39,798 bases of DNA from NCBI RefSeq assembly GCF_000328305.2, contig NZ_ANPE02000238.1, positions 1 through 39,798 on the forward strand, read 5' to 3'. The translations under genes and the position numbers were made by a program. Origin of the DNA: Arthrobacter crystallopoietes BAB-32 (GTDB lineage: Bacteria > Actinomycetota > Actinomycetes > Actinomycetales > Micrococcaceae). This document shows, in pieces, positions 15,793 through 24,009 of the stretch; the first letter of the stretch is position 1, and every line of letters begins with the position of its first letter. The notes beneath the pieces are model-generated. The model saw nothing but the letters and a program-made list of their open reading frames with translations, searched no databases and was not told the DNA's origin.

Positions 15793-18627
15793 CTAGCCGG
15801 CCTCCACAGCCATGTTGGCGAAGCGCGAGTAGTGGCCCTGGAAGCCAACCACAATGGTCTTCGTCGGACCATTACGGTGCTTGGCCACAATCACGTCTGC
15901 CTCGCCCGCCCGAGGCGACTCCTTGTCGTAGATGTCCTCACGGTGCAGCAGGATCACCATGTCCGCATCCTGCTCGATCGAGTTGTGGACGGCGATGCCG
16001 TTGGCAATGAAGTTGTGGTTCCCAAGCACTGTGGCGTCGAAAACTTCTTCCTCGCCGTCCGGAACGATGTTCAGGACTTCGTCCCACCGCAAGTCGTTAA
16101 TGGCTTCGACGTCCAGTTCCGCCCGATCAAGAACGGCAGTAACTGCTCCAAGTGCCGGCTGGGAGCTGTCTTCCATAATACTGCGGACGTCATTCCAAAC
16201 TCCCTCAGGAATCGACGGTACGGGAGCAGTTTCAGAACCACCGCGGATGGTTGCCAGCAGATCGTCCGCGACCTGTGTGGGTCCGGAGTGCGCGTTGATC
16301 TCCTGCAGGAACCTACGCTGGTCGTCCCCTTCCGAGATGAACAGTGTGAAGCCGGTCAGTGTAGGCGTAATTTCTGCGCTGATCCCGAAGCGAAGCAGCA
16401 ATCGCGAAACAGCCTCTACAACCAGTCGTGAACCGGAAGCGAAACTGATCGACCCCTGGCCGGTTCCGTCGAACGAGATCGCTCCGCCGACCGACCAAAG
16501 TTGGCCCAGGAACAGCGCGATCTGTTGCTTTGGCAGGGCGAACACTTCGTTGGGGATGAAGGCGATGGCATCGCTGACATGCCCGTCCTCAAGTTCGTAC
16601 TGCTCCGACATCGGGCCGCTGGAATTAGCGCCGAGGATCTTTGCCGCCGTGATGACCTGGCCGTCATCCCAGTGCGTGCGGAGCGCCGGACCGTTCACGT
16701 GGCGTGGCACTCCCAGCCGATCTCCAACCGTGAGTTCGCCGAGAGGCTTCCATCCTTCGTAGGTGAAGAATGGATGGTTGGCAGTTGCGCGGACAGTCTT
16801 CCCGGAAGCAAGCGTAAGCCGGTAGACGGGCTTAACTCCCGTGGAGAAGACGTGGGTGAGATGGCGCTCGACATAGCGCAGGCTGTCATCCAGAGACCAG
16901 ACCGGGACGTCGTTAGCACCGGAGGCGAAGAGCTCACCCATGGTGGTCTCGGCACCCGTGTCGGAGCGCAGCACCCGGGTGTCAGCGGTAAGGCAGCCGG
17001 ACTCACGGAGGTCCGAAACCATCGGCTTCTTGTCCGTACGCTGTTCGGAACCACGGTTCAGCTGCGAGAGCGCAATCACGGGCACCTCAAGCTCCTTAGC
17101 CAGGAGCTTAAGAGCACGGGAGAACTCCGAGACTTCCTGCTGGCGGGATTCGACGCGCTTGCCGGACGACATCAGCTGCAGATAGTCGAGCACGATCAGC
17201 TTCAGATCGTGCCGCTGCTTGAGCCGGCGGCACTTGGCACGGATTTCCATCAGTGACATGTTCGGGCTGTCGTCGATGAACAGGGGCGCATCATTCATCC
17301 GGCCCATCGTGGTCGCGATCTTGCCCCACTGCTCATCCTTGATAGTTCCCTTGCGCAGGTCCTGCAGGCCGATCGTGGCCTCAGCGGACAGCAGTCGCAT
17401 GGCGATCTCGTTGCGGCCCATTTCCAGCGAGAAGAAGACGGTGGTCATGTTGTGTTTGATCGCAGCCGACCGGGCAAAATCCAAAGCGAACGTCGAGTTG
17501 TGCGTCGGAATGAAGGAGCGCCCCGCCAGGTAGAGGTGAGATTCGTGGGCGACTTGGATACAGCGAACAGGAACACTAGGCACCTTCTCGATGGTCTCGA
17601 TCTTCCAAACGTCGCGCGATGCGAGGTCCGCATTCAGCGCGCCCGCTTGGTTGCGCACGAGAACGCCGAGGCCACTGCCCAATGAAGAATCGAGCTCCAT
17701 AGTGGTCGCGACGAAGGGTTTTTCATCGCCTTGGAACTCGACGAGCCACTCGTGCTCAGCGTCGGCGACAAGGACGCTGCCGTCGTCGAAAGTCACCTCA
17801 TAGCAGGGCCGGTCCTGCATGACTTCGGTGGCGGCAACAACCAGAGTCGGCGTGCCGTCCGCAGCCAGCACTTCGTCTCCGGCTTGAACCTCGCCCATGG
17901 TTGTCCAGCCGGTCGGTGTCGGCAAGGGCGTATCCAAGGCGAGTGCCTTGCCCACGGCCGGGCGCGCGGCGATGACGATCATCTGGCCGGCGTGGAGGCC
18001 CTGGGTCAGCTCGTCGAGTTCGTAGAAGCCGGTTGGCACGCCGGTCATGCCTTCGCCGCGGTGACCGGCGGATTCGATCTCGTCGACGGTCCCCTCGATG
18101 ATGTCCTTCAGGGGCACGTAGTCTTCGGCGGAACGCCGTTCAGCGACGGTGTAGATCTCGGCCTGTGCCTGGTTGACGATGTCGTCGACCTCGCCGTCCT
18201 GGGAGTAGCCCAGCTGGACGATCTTGGTCCCGGCATCGACGAGGCGGCGGAGCACAGCGCGTTCGCGGACGATCTCGGCGTAGAAGCCGGCGTTGGCTGC
18301 GGTCGGGACGGACTGGATAAGGGTGTGCAGGTAGGCCGGTCCGCCGATGCGGGAAATCTCGCCGCGCTTGGTCAGCAGGTCGGAGACGGTGACCGCATCC
18401 GCCGGCTCGCCGCGCCCGTAGAGGTCGATGATCGCCTCGTAGATGCTCTCGTGCGCGGGACGGTAGAAGTCATTGCCGCGGAGGACCTCAACCACGTCCG
18501 CAATGGCATCCTTGGAGAGCATCATGCCGCCGAGCACGGACTGCTCGGCCACGATGTCCTGCGGTGGCGTCCGCGCGAAATCCGGTTCCCGACTGGTTTG
18601 TGCGGAGTCCGAATGAACTGCTGTCAC
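15793..18627 (-). CDS. dnaB: Replicative DNA helicase DnaB with two inteins
   Basis: The precursor is 944 aa. Removing inteins of 150 and 338 aa leaves 456 aa, the normal DnaB length. The extein has the N-terminal DnaB domain (QSVLGGMMLSKDAIADV), the P-loop split as ARPAVGK / STFALDFAR, Walker B LIVLDYLQLM, then LSQLNRGSEQR. It unwinds DNA ahead of the replisome. The GTG at 18627 is chosen because the downstream frame (MTAVHSDSAQ if read as Met) fits actinobacterial DnaB starts; a longer frame to 18699 exists. Splicing should restore K-S-T in the P-loop, so helicase activity depends on it. The 5' region carries DnaA-box-like repeats. Confidence 0.95.
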   Translation of the reverse strand: MTAVHSDSAQTSREPDFARTPPQDIVAEQSVLGGMMLSKDAIADVVEVLRGNDFYRPAHESIYEAIIDLYGRGEPADAVTVSDLLTKRGEISRIGGPAYLHTLIQSVPTAANAGFYAEIVRERAVLRRLVDAGTKIVQLGYSQDGEVDDIVNQAQAEIYTVAERRSAEDYVPLKDIIEGTVDEIESAGHRGEGMTGVPTGFYELDELTQGLHAGQMIVIAARPAVGKALALDTPLPTPTGWTTMGEVQAGDEVLAADGTPTLVVAATEVMQDRPCYEVTFDDGSVLVADAEHEWLVEFQGDEKPFVATTMELDSSLGSGLGVLVRNQAGALNADLASRDVWKIETIEKVPSVPVRCIQVAHESHLYLAGRSFIPTHNSTFALDFARSAAIKHNMTTVFFSLEMGRNEIAMRLLSAEATIGLQDLRKGTIKDEQWGKIATTMGRMNDAPLFIDDSPNMSLMEIRAKCRRLKQRHDLKLIVLDYLQLMSSGKRVESRQQEVSEFSRALKLLAKELEVPVIALSQLNRGSEQRTDKKPMVSDLRESGCLTADTRVLRSDTGAETTMGELFASGANDVPVWSLDDSLRYVERHLTHVFSTGVKPVYRLTLASGKTVRATANHPFFTYEGWKPLGELTVGDRLGVPRHVNGPALRTHWDDGQVITAAKILGANSSGPMSEQYELEDGHVSDAIAFIPNEVFALPKQQIALFLGQLWSVGGAISFDGTGQGSISFASGSRLVVEAVSRLLLRFGISAEITPTLTGFTLFISEGDDQRRFLQEINAHSGPTQVADDLLATIRGGSETAPVPSIPEGVWNDVRSIMEDSSQPALGAVTAVLDRAELDVEAINDLRWDEVLNIVPDGEEEVFDATVLGNHNFIANGIAVHNSIEQDADMVILLHREDIYDKESPRAGEADVIVAKHRNGPTKTIVVGFQGHYSRFANMAVEAG
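15982..16995 (-). other. Intein 2 of DnaB (class 1, with degenerate endonuclease)
   Basis: 338 aa, inserted at DLRESG / S. It starts with Cys (CLTADTRVL, block A), has block B ATANHPFFTYEGW, and ends FDATVLGNHNFIAN then GIAVHN, followed by extein Ser. The middle carries one LAGLIDADG-like segment (ALFLGQLWSVGGAI, codons 16477-16518) without the usual catalytic Asp, and no clear second motif, so the homing endonuclease looks inactive. Splicing residues (Cys1, block B His, HN at the end) are all present. Confidence 0.9.
17497..17946 (-). other. Intein 1 of DnaB (class 3 mini-intein in the P-loop)
   Basis: 150 aa, inserted in the Walker A motif between K and S. It begins with Ala (ALALDTPLPTPTGW) rather than Cys or Ser. 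Instead of the N-terminal nucleophile, the class 3 W-C-T set is present: Trp at intein position 67 (EHEW), Cys at 129 (VRCI) and Thr at 148 (IPTHN). It ends in His-Asn, with extein Ser next. No endonuclease domain fits in the length. Class 3 inteins are known from phage and bacterial DnaB proteins. Confidence 0.88.
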
Positions 18628-19224
18628 CGCTGCCTGCTTTCTTGTCCTCAATGGTGCTGCGTGCGCCGGCTCATTCCTCCTGCGGGACCGGCTGATCATT
18701 GTCTATCAGCCGCTTCCGACACTTCCGCCCGTCGGCCGGATCAGGGCATGGCGAAGCCCTGGCCGGCACCGGCCGATAGAGGAATCCTCAGTCACGTTAG
18801 TCCTCTTTAAGCGCTGGACAAAGCGAGTTATCCACCGCTCCTGTGGATACATTGTGGATTAGGCGGCGTGTCTTGTGCACAGGGTGTGTGGACAACTGTG
18901 GAAAACCTTGTTAACTCGCGAGTAACCTGAGGCTGACCTGCGGAAATAAAGAACACAGCATGTGGAGGAAAGATTTTTTCGTTCCCGTTTCTTCCACAAC
19001 TGGGGAGTTGACAATCCCCCCAAAGAGCCCTAGAACCGGTTTATCCACCCGTTATCCACAGGTCCAATGTGGGCATTCGCGTGTTTAACCTCGCCGTCTC
19101 CAGCGGCTGGCCTGCGCCGATACCCGCCATGCATCCTCAAGCGGGCCGGACGGCCACCGCGGCTCACTTCCGCGTCCCGCCCCGGTAACTCCGCTCGTCG
19201 TCGAACGCCCGTAGGATTAATCAC
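18628..19224. other. Non-coding region upstream of dnaB with DnaA-box-like cluster
   Basis: Within 18828-19060 are nine 9-mers equal or close to TTGTCCACA/TTATCCACA on both strands. Exact copies are TGTGGACAA (18887-18895) and TTATCCACA (19052-19060). Near copies start at 18828, 18842, 18853, 18873, 18897, about 18989 and 19041. A less GC-rich stretch (18941-18990, containing a run of six T) lies between them. No gene is seen. It may be a DnaA-titrating or dnaB-regulating site, and possibly an origin-like element; oriC would normally lie next to dnaA/dnaN, which are not here. Confidence 0.6.
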
Positions 19225-19315
19225 ATGGAGTCCTTCCTGATCCCCCTGCTCATTGTCGTCGTCGTAGTAGCGCTGGGGCTGCTGTTCGTGAAGCATCTGA
19301 GCAAGCGGCCCGCGA

Positions 19316-19331
19316 GGGAGAACGACGGCGG
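19316..19331 (+). repeat. Dispersed ACGACGG motif, weaker copy 8
   Basis: GGGAGAACGACGGCGG, coding R-E-N-D-G-G just after the membrane helix of the frame-shifted gene. The A/T flank is weak. Confidence 0.4.
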
Positions 19332-19669
19332 AGGGCGGGGACGGTCTGCCAGGGGGCCGGCGGCGGTGGCTTCGCGCGAGGAGGCGGTGAGGGCCAGCGC
19401 ACGGCTGAACCAGCAGCAGCATTCGGCGGTGTACGCGCTGCTGGCGCGTGGCGATGCTCTGAACGCGATCATGGAGTACCGGAAGGCGACCGGAGCCAAG
19501 CTGCGCGAGGCCGCCACCGCGATCGCGAGCATGTCGACCTATCCGCAGCCGTACGGTGCGGCACCTGTGGACGACGCGGCGCCGGCTGACGGGCCAGCGG
19601 GCCGGACAGATCCCTCGGCTGGACGGGGGCGGGCCGGCAGACCGAACGGCGGAGAGCGGTCCGGCGGCT

Positions 19670-19703
19670 GCAAGCCCGGGTGGCGTGGCAAGCCCGGGTG
19701 GCG
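19670..19703 (+). repeat. Tandem direct repeat in linker
   Basis: GCAAGCCCGGGTGGCG occurs at 19670-19685 and 19688-19703. The 18-bp period keeps frame and encodes two S-P-G-G units in the linker of the frame-shifted gene. Confidence 0.75.
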
Positions 19704-20074
19704 GAGCGGGTGCGGGCGGCGGAGCAGGCACCGCCCCGCGCTTCGAGGCCGCAAGCGAGCCCAACTTGTCCAAGCCGCAGGCCAAGGAGCCGGCCGGCGG
19801 GTACCGCTACCGAGCGATCGTCTCCCAAGGCGACGAGATCCGCGAGATCGCCAGCACGCGGCTGAACGACGAGGTCTTCGGGCAAATCAAGGACACCGCG
19901 CTGACCGGTGACCGCGAGGCGGCCGTCCGGCTATTGATGGAGCATTCGGAAGCTGACGAGCAGCAGGCGCGGGACTTCGTCCGGCTGATCCAGCCTGAGC
20001 CGCCCGCCGGCGCGAAGGGCTGAACGCCCGGTTCGGGGGCGCATTCTGTCTGGGCCATCTGGCACACTCTAGCC

Positions 20075-20512
20075 ATGGCGGAAAACAAGACGGCCCCCAC
20101 GGACGTACCGGTGGAAGAGTTCCTCGCGGAGGTCGAGCATCCCGTGCGCCGTACTGACGGGAAGATGCTGTTGGCCCTGATGCGTGAAGTGACCGGACAG
20201 GAGCCGGTGATGTGGGGCCCGTCCATGGTTGGCTTCGGCAGCTACCACTACAAGTACGCCAGCGGGCGGCAAGGCGATTCGCTGGCCGTGGGATTCTCGC
20301 CGCGCAAGTCGAACCTGGCGCTGTACGGACTGACGTACGCGCCGGAATCGGCCGACCTGCTCGCCAAGCTGGGCAAGCACAAAACCGGGGCAGCCTGCCT
20401 CTACGTGAACAAGCTCGCGGACGTGGATCTGGAGGTGCTGCGGGAACTCGTCCGCCTCGGCTACGCCTTCATGACGACGACGGACCACGAGTCCCTGCAG
20501 AGCCAGCGCTGA
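20075..20512 (+). CDS. DUF1801 family protein
   Basis: A 145-aa soluble protein of the DUF1801 (YdhG-like) group. VEEFLAEVEHPVRRTDGKML, QEPVMWGPSMVGFGSYHYKY and GDSLAVGFSPRKSNLALY are characteristic. The molecular function of the family is not established. It ends 22 bp before the stop of the convergent PhzF-like gene. Confidence 0.85.
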   Translation: MAENKTAPTDVPVEEFLAEVEHPVRRTDGKMLLALMREVTGQEPVMWGPSMVGFGSYHYKYASGRQGDSLAVGFSPRKSNLALYGLTYAPESADLLAKLGKHKTGAACLYVNKLADVDLEVLRELVRLGYAFMTTTDHESLQSQR

Positions 20513-20534
20513 CGCTGCCGGCAGCAGGACACGG

Positions 20535-21374
20535 CTACAGCTTCACCGTGCCGCTGATCACGGTCTGCACGTCGCCGCCGACCCAGATCTCCCCGTCCGC
20601 GGCGGAGACATAGACCCGGCCGTCGCGGCCGAGCCGGGTGCCTTGGCGCGCGATGTAGCTGTCCGGCGCGAGGCCTGCGCCGATCAGCCACTGGCCCAGG
20701 GCGGCGTTGAGGCTGCCGGTGACCGGGTCCTCAGCGGGCATGGCTTCGAAACCCATGAGGCCGCGCACTTCGAAGTCGATGTCAGCGCCGGACGGGTAGG
20801 CGCCGATCAGTCCGACGCCGAACGGGGCCAGGGCGGCCCAGTCCGGTTCGACGTCGAGCACCTTCTGCGCGTCGGTGAGCTGCAGGGCCTGCCACTGCGG
20901 GCCGTTGTCCGCCCACTGGTGGCGCAGGACGTCGGACCGGTCCAGCCCGAGGGCGGCGCAAATGCGCTGCACGTTCTCCTCCGGCAACTCCCCCGCGCGC
21001 CGCCGCGCCGGCGCAGCGAAAGCCAGCCGTCCGCCGTCGTTCTTGATGTTGACCAAGCCTGCCGCGCACTCCTGCACGATCCGCCCCTCAGTCCGCGGCT
21101 TCCCGCCGCCGCGCAGCCACACGTGCGCGGTCCCCAGGGTCGGGTGCCCGGCAAAGGGCAGCTCGTCGCTGGGCGTGAAGATCCGCACGCGGTAATCCGC
21201 CGCGGGGTCCGTGGGCGGGAGCAGGAACGTGGTCTCGGAGAGGTTGGTCCAGTTCGCGAAGGAGCGCATCTGCTCGTCGGTGAGGGTTTCGGCACTGCTG
21301 ACGACGGCGAGCGGGTTGCCTTTGCCGGGACCGGTGGTGAAGACGTCGACCTGGGAGAATTCGTGGGTGCTCAC
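20535..21374 (-). CDS. PhzF-family isomerase-like protein
   Basis: A 279-aa protein of the PhzF/diaminopimelate-epimerase fold. It begins FSQVDVFTTGPGKGNPLAVV, has WTNLSETTFLLPP with the likely catalytic Glu, LPFAGHPTLGTAHVWL, and EDPVTGSLNAALGQWLI near the C-terminus. Family members isomerise small hydroxy-aromatic or amino-acid-like molecules; no phenazine genes are nearby, so this is a general PhzF-like enzyme of unknown substrate. Monocistronic, 59 bp downstream of the phosphatase gene on the same strand. Confidence 0.88.
   Translation of the reverse strand: MSTHEFSQVDVFTTGPGKGNPLAVVSSAETLTDEQMRSFANWTNLSETTFLLPPTDPAADYRVRIFTPSDELPFAGHPTLGTAHVWLRGGGKPRTEGRIVQECAAGLVNIKNDGGRLAFAAPARRRAGELPEENVQRICAALGLDRSDVLRHQWADNGPQWQALQLTDAQKVLDVEPDWAALAPFGVGLIGAYPSGADIDFEVRGLMGFEAMPAEDPVTGSLNAALGQWLIGAGLAPDSYIARQGTRLGRDGRVYVSAADGEIWVGGDVQTVISGTVKL
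21031..21048 (-). repeat. Dispersed ACGACGG motif, weaker copy 9
   Basis: Minus strand CATCAAGAACGACGGCGG in the PhzF-like gene (I-K-N-D-G-G). The codons used are ordinary, so this copy may be chance. Confidence 0.3.
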
Positions 21375-21433
21375 CGGCCCAGCCTACCGCCGGCAGCAGT
21401 GCGCGGGCGGTAGGCCGCATGGCCGGATCGGGG

Positions 21434-23065
21434 TCAGCGCTCGGGCTGCAGGGACTTGCTCCAGAGGACGTTCTCGGCCGCGTCGCGCAGGCTGACGGTG
21501 AAGGTGTCCTCCTCGTCCAGGTCCACGTGGCCGAAGAACTGCGATTCGCCGGTCCGCGGGGACTGGTTGGCGTAGTGGCCGGCCTTGGTGAAGACGACCT
21601 CCGGGCCGAAGGTCATGTCCATTGCGTTCGGCCCGAACGTGCCGGCATTGATCGGGCCGGCGACGAACTCCCAGAACGGATCGAAGTCCTTGAACGCGGC
21701 GCGCTCCGGTGAGTAGTGGTGCGCGGCGCAGTAGTGGACGTCGGCGGTCAGCCAGACGATGTTCTTGATGTTGTTGTCCTTGAACGCCTTCAGCAGCCGG
21801 GCCAGCTCCAGCTCGCGGCCGAGCGGGGCGCCGTGGTCGCGGTTGGCGATGGACTCCTGCGCCTTGCCGTCCGGGACGATGATGCCCAGCGGCAGGTCGG
21901 AGGAGATGACCTTCCAGGTGGCCTTGGAGCGCTTCACCTCACGGATCAGCCACTGCAGCTGCTCTTCGCCGAGGATGCTGGTGGCGTGCTGCTCGAGGCC
22001 GGCTGTGTTCTCGCCCTTGAAGGTGCGCATGTCCAGCGCGAAAATGTCCAGCTGAGGGCCGCGCTCGATCTTGCGGTAAATACGGGCCGGTTCGAAGCCG
22101 GTGCCCTTCTGCATGGCGCGCGGATCGGCGATCGGCATGTACTCCTGCCAGGCCTGCCGGCCGCGGGCGGCGAGGGTGTCGACGTCGCGGACGGTGTAGC
22201 GCGGGTCGTCGAGGGTCTCGCCGTGCCACCAGTTGTTGGTGGTTTCGTGGTCGTCCCACTGCGCGATGACGGGGACCTCGGCGTACATGGCGCGCAGGTT
22301 GGCATCCATCATGTTGTAGCGGTGCCGGCCGCGGAACTCGTTGAGCGTCTCGGCGACCTTGGAGACTTCCTCGGTCACGAGGTTGTTCCAGATCCGGCCG
22401 TCCGGCTCGGTTACCTGGGCGGAGATGGGGCCGTCCGCGTAGACCGTGTCGCCGGCGTGGATGAAGAAGTCCGGGCGGGTGCGGTGCATCGCCCGGTAGC
22501 CGATCATGCCGCCGATTTCCTCGTTGATGCCCCAGCCCTGTCCGGCGGTGTCGCCGGTCCAGACGAAGCTCTGTCCGCGCCGGACCTGGTTCCCCCACAC
22601 CCGGCTGCGGCCCGCCGCGGACGGTCCTGCCGCCGTCGTCAAGGAACCCATGCCGGCCTCGCTCAAGGCGCCCGCCTCGTCCTCGAACTGCAGATTGAGC
22701 TGGAAGCGGCTGCCCGAGGGGAGGTTGGTCGCGTTGATCTTGGCGGTGAAGTCGGTTTCCGCGCTGGCCCAGCCGCCGCGCAGCACCCGCTCGTAGGCGC
22801 CCTTGCCGCGCAGCACGCGGCCGTCCTCTCCGACCGCGCGCAGGGTGGCGACCAGGCGGCCGGGTCCAGACGAACGGGACCACAGGACGGCTGAGTTGCT
22901 GGTGACGTCGCCCGTGGCGATGCCGCTGGGGAGGGTCAGGCGCTGGCGCACCAGCGGGATGCCGGCGGGCCGGGAAGCGGCCGACGCCGGAACGGCACCT
23001 GCGGCGGCGACGGCACCGGCGGCGAGGGTACCGAGGACAAGGGAACGGCGGGAGATCTCAGTCAT
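21434..23065 (-). CDS. phoD: Alkaline phosphatase D family, Tat-exported
   Basis: A 543-aa secreted phosphodiesterase/phosphatase that releases phosphate from organic esters outside the membrane. The N-terminus carries a twin-arginine signal, SRRSLVLGTLAAGAVAAAG, ending near ASAA. The metal-binding PhoD motifs follow: WTGDTAGQGWG, HAGDTVYADGP, QWDDHETTNNWW and LTADVHYCAAHHY. Length fits the family. No Pho-box was identified upstream. GSLTTAAG overlaps a dispersed-motif relative at 22630-22649. Confidence 0.92.
   Translation of the reverse strand: MTEISRRSLVLGTLAAGAVAAAGAVPASAASRPAGIPLVRQRLTLPSGIATGDVTSNSAVLWSRSSGPGRLVATLRAVGEDGRVLRGKGAYERVLRGGWASAETDFTAKINATNLPSGSRFQLNLQFEDEAGALSEAGMGSLTTAAGPSAAGRSRVWGNQVRRGQSFVWTGDTAGQGWGINEEIGGMIGYRAMHRTRPDFFIHAGDTVYADGPISAQVTEPDGRIWNNLVTEEVSKVAETLNEFRGRHRYNMMDANLRAMYAEVPVIAQWDDHETTNNWWHGETLDDPRYTVRDVDTLAARGRQAWQEYMPIADPRAMQKGTGFEPARIYRKIERGPQLDIFALDMRTFKGENTAGLEQHATSILGEEQLQWLIREVKRSKATWKVISSDLPLGIIVPDGKAQESIANRDHGAPLGRELELARLLKAFKDNNIKNIVWLTADVHYCAAHHYSPERAAFKDFDPFWEFVAGPINAGTFGPNAMDMTFGPEVVFTKAGHYANQSPRTGESQFFGHVDLDEEDTFTVSLRDAAENVLWSKSLQPER
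22630..22649 (-). repeat. Dispersed ACGACGG motif, weaker copy 10
   Basis: Minus strand GGGTTCCTTGACGACGGCGG in phoD, encoding S-L-T-T-A. The T-rich flank is shifted and carries a G before the core. Confidence 0.4.
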
Positions 23066-23160
23066 GGGACCTACCTTGGCCTGTGGAGCTGTCCCGATGC
23101 TGTCCCGAAGGTAAACGTTGCGGGACGATTTGGGGTGCGGCGGCGCCGCCGGATGATGCC

Positions 23161-23203
23161 GTTAAAAACCGAAGGACCCCTGCCGGAGCAGGAGTCCTTC
23201 GGT
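23161..23203 (-). terminator. Rho-independent terminator after rplI
   Basis: On the minus strand ACCGAAGGAC (from 23203) pairs with GTCCTTCGGT (ending 23168), with a smaller hairpin in the loop, followed by TTTTTAAC. It is about 20 bp past the rplI stop and ends the ribosomal operon. Confidence 0.9.
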
Positions 23204-23221
23204 CAGTCCAGTTGGGCGAAA

Positions 23222-23671
23222 CTAGCCGGCCACGACCTGGAGGTCGATGACGGCGGAGACGTCCTCGTGCAGGCGCACGGTGGCCTGGTAGTTGCCGACC
23301 GACTTGATGTGCTCAGGCAGTTCAACCTTGCGCTTGTCGATGGCACCCAGTCCTGCAGCCTCAACGGCGGCAGCAACATCGGCCTGCTTGACGGTGCCGA
23401 ACAGGCGTCCGGACTCGCCGGCCTTGACGGTCAGCTTGACCGGCTTGGCGGACAGCGAGGCAGCCAGCTGCTGGGCCTCTTCGAGGGAAGCGATTTCGCG
23501 GGCAGCACGTGCAGTCTTGATGGACTCCACCTGCTTCTCGCCGCCCTTGGTCCAGGCGAGGGCGAAGCCGCGGGGCAGAAGGTAGTTACGGGCGTAACCG
23601 TTCTTCACCTCAACGACGTCACCTGCGGTGCCAAGACCGGTCACTTCGTGGGTCAAAATGAGCTTTGCCAT
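23222..23671 (-). CDS. rplI: 50S ribosomal protein L9
   Basis: A 149-aa ribosomal protein. It starts [20 protein letters not shown] and has the conserved [15 protein letters not shown]. The C-terminal RNA-binding domain ends [21 protein letters not shown] precedes the ATG. It is the last gene of rpsF-ssb-rpsR-rplI, 26 bp after rpsR, and is followed by a strong terminator. Confidence 0.98.
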   Translation of the reverse strand: MAKLILTHEVTGLGTAGDVVEVKNGYARNYLLPRGFALAWTKGGEKQVESIKTARAAREIASLEEAQQLAASLSAKPVKLTVKAGESGRLFGTVKQADVAAAVEAAGLGAIDKRKVELPEHIKSVGNYQATVRLHEDVSAVIDLQVVAG

Positions 23672-23697
23672 GGTGTACTCTCTCCTCTTCGCTTCGC

Positions 23698-23937
23698 TTA
23701 GCCGCGGCCAGCGCCGGAGTAGGGCAGCAGGGCAACTTCGCGGGCATTCTTGATTGCCTGGGCGATCTTGCGCTGCTCCTGCACGGTCACACCGGTGACG
23801 CGGCGGGCACGGATCTTTCCGCGGTCGGAGATGAACTTGCGCAGCAATGCTACGTCCTTGTAGTCGATGACGGTGACGTCAGCGGCCTTCAAGGGGTTGG
23901 ACTTTGGTTTGGGCTTACGGAGTTCAGCCTTAGCCAT
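23698..23937 (-). CDS. rpsR: 30S ribosomal protein S18
   Basis: 79 aa; the core [20 protein letters not shown] followed by [20 protein letters not shown] is diagnostic. AAAGGAG precedes the ATG. It lies between ssb and rplI. No Cys pair of the zinc-binding S18 form is present, so this is the non-zinc type. The 105-bp spacer from ssb holds three hairpins. Confidence 0.97.
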   Translation of the reverse strand: MAKAELRKPKPKSNPLKAADVTVIDYKDVALLRKFISDRGKIRARRVTGVTVQEQRKIAQAIKNAREVALLPYSGAGRG

Positions 23938-23962
23938 CGTGGAGCTCCTTTATCTAGTGGAG

Positions 23963-23983
23963 CCCGCAGAACGGTTCTGCGGG
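23963..23983 (-). repeat. Hairpin in ssb-rpsR spacer, proximal to rpsR
   Basis: CCCGCAGAA-CCG-TTCTGCGGG on the minus strand, a perfect 9-bp stem with a 3-nt loop. No T-run, so it is not a classic terminator. It sits 26 bp before rpsR and may affect read-through, stability or rpsR translation. A smaller hairpin (GGCGG-CAA-CCGCC, 23995-24007) lies just upstream. Confidence 0.6.
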
Positions 23984-24009
23984 ATGGGTTCGACGGCGGT
24001 TGCCGCCTT

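Larger units (their letters stand above)
19225..20023 (+). pseudogene. Membrane-anchored protein with an apparent frameshift
   Basis: Two overlapping frames look like one gene. The first runs from the ATG at 19225: a single N-terminal helix (LLIVVVVVALGLLFVKHL), then SARLNQQQHSAVYALLARGD and MEYRKATGAKLREAATAI. Its continuation becomes basic shadow sequence. The second frame picks up a Gly/Pro/Ala linker and the C-terminal domain GYRYRAIVSQGDEIREI through DEQQARDFVRLIQPEP, ending at 20023. The shift (net +1) is near 19590-19620. It could be a true pseudogene, a sequencing error or, less likely, programmed frameshifting. The product family is not recognised. A 16-bp direct repeat lies in the linker. 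Confidence 0.6.

Noticed and set aside
18628-19224. Calling this region oriC
   Set aside because: The box density is suggestive, but dnaA and dnaN are not adjacent and there is no replication evidence; kept as a DnaA-box-like cluster.
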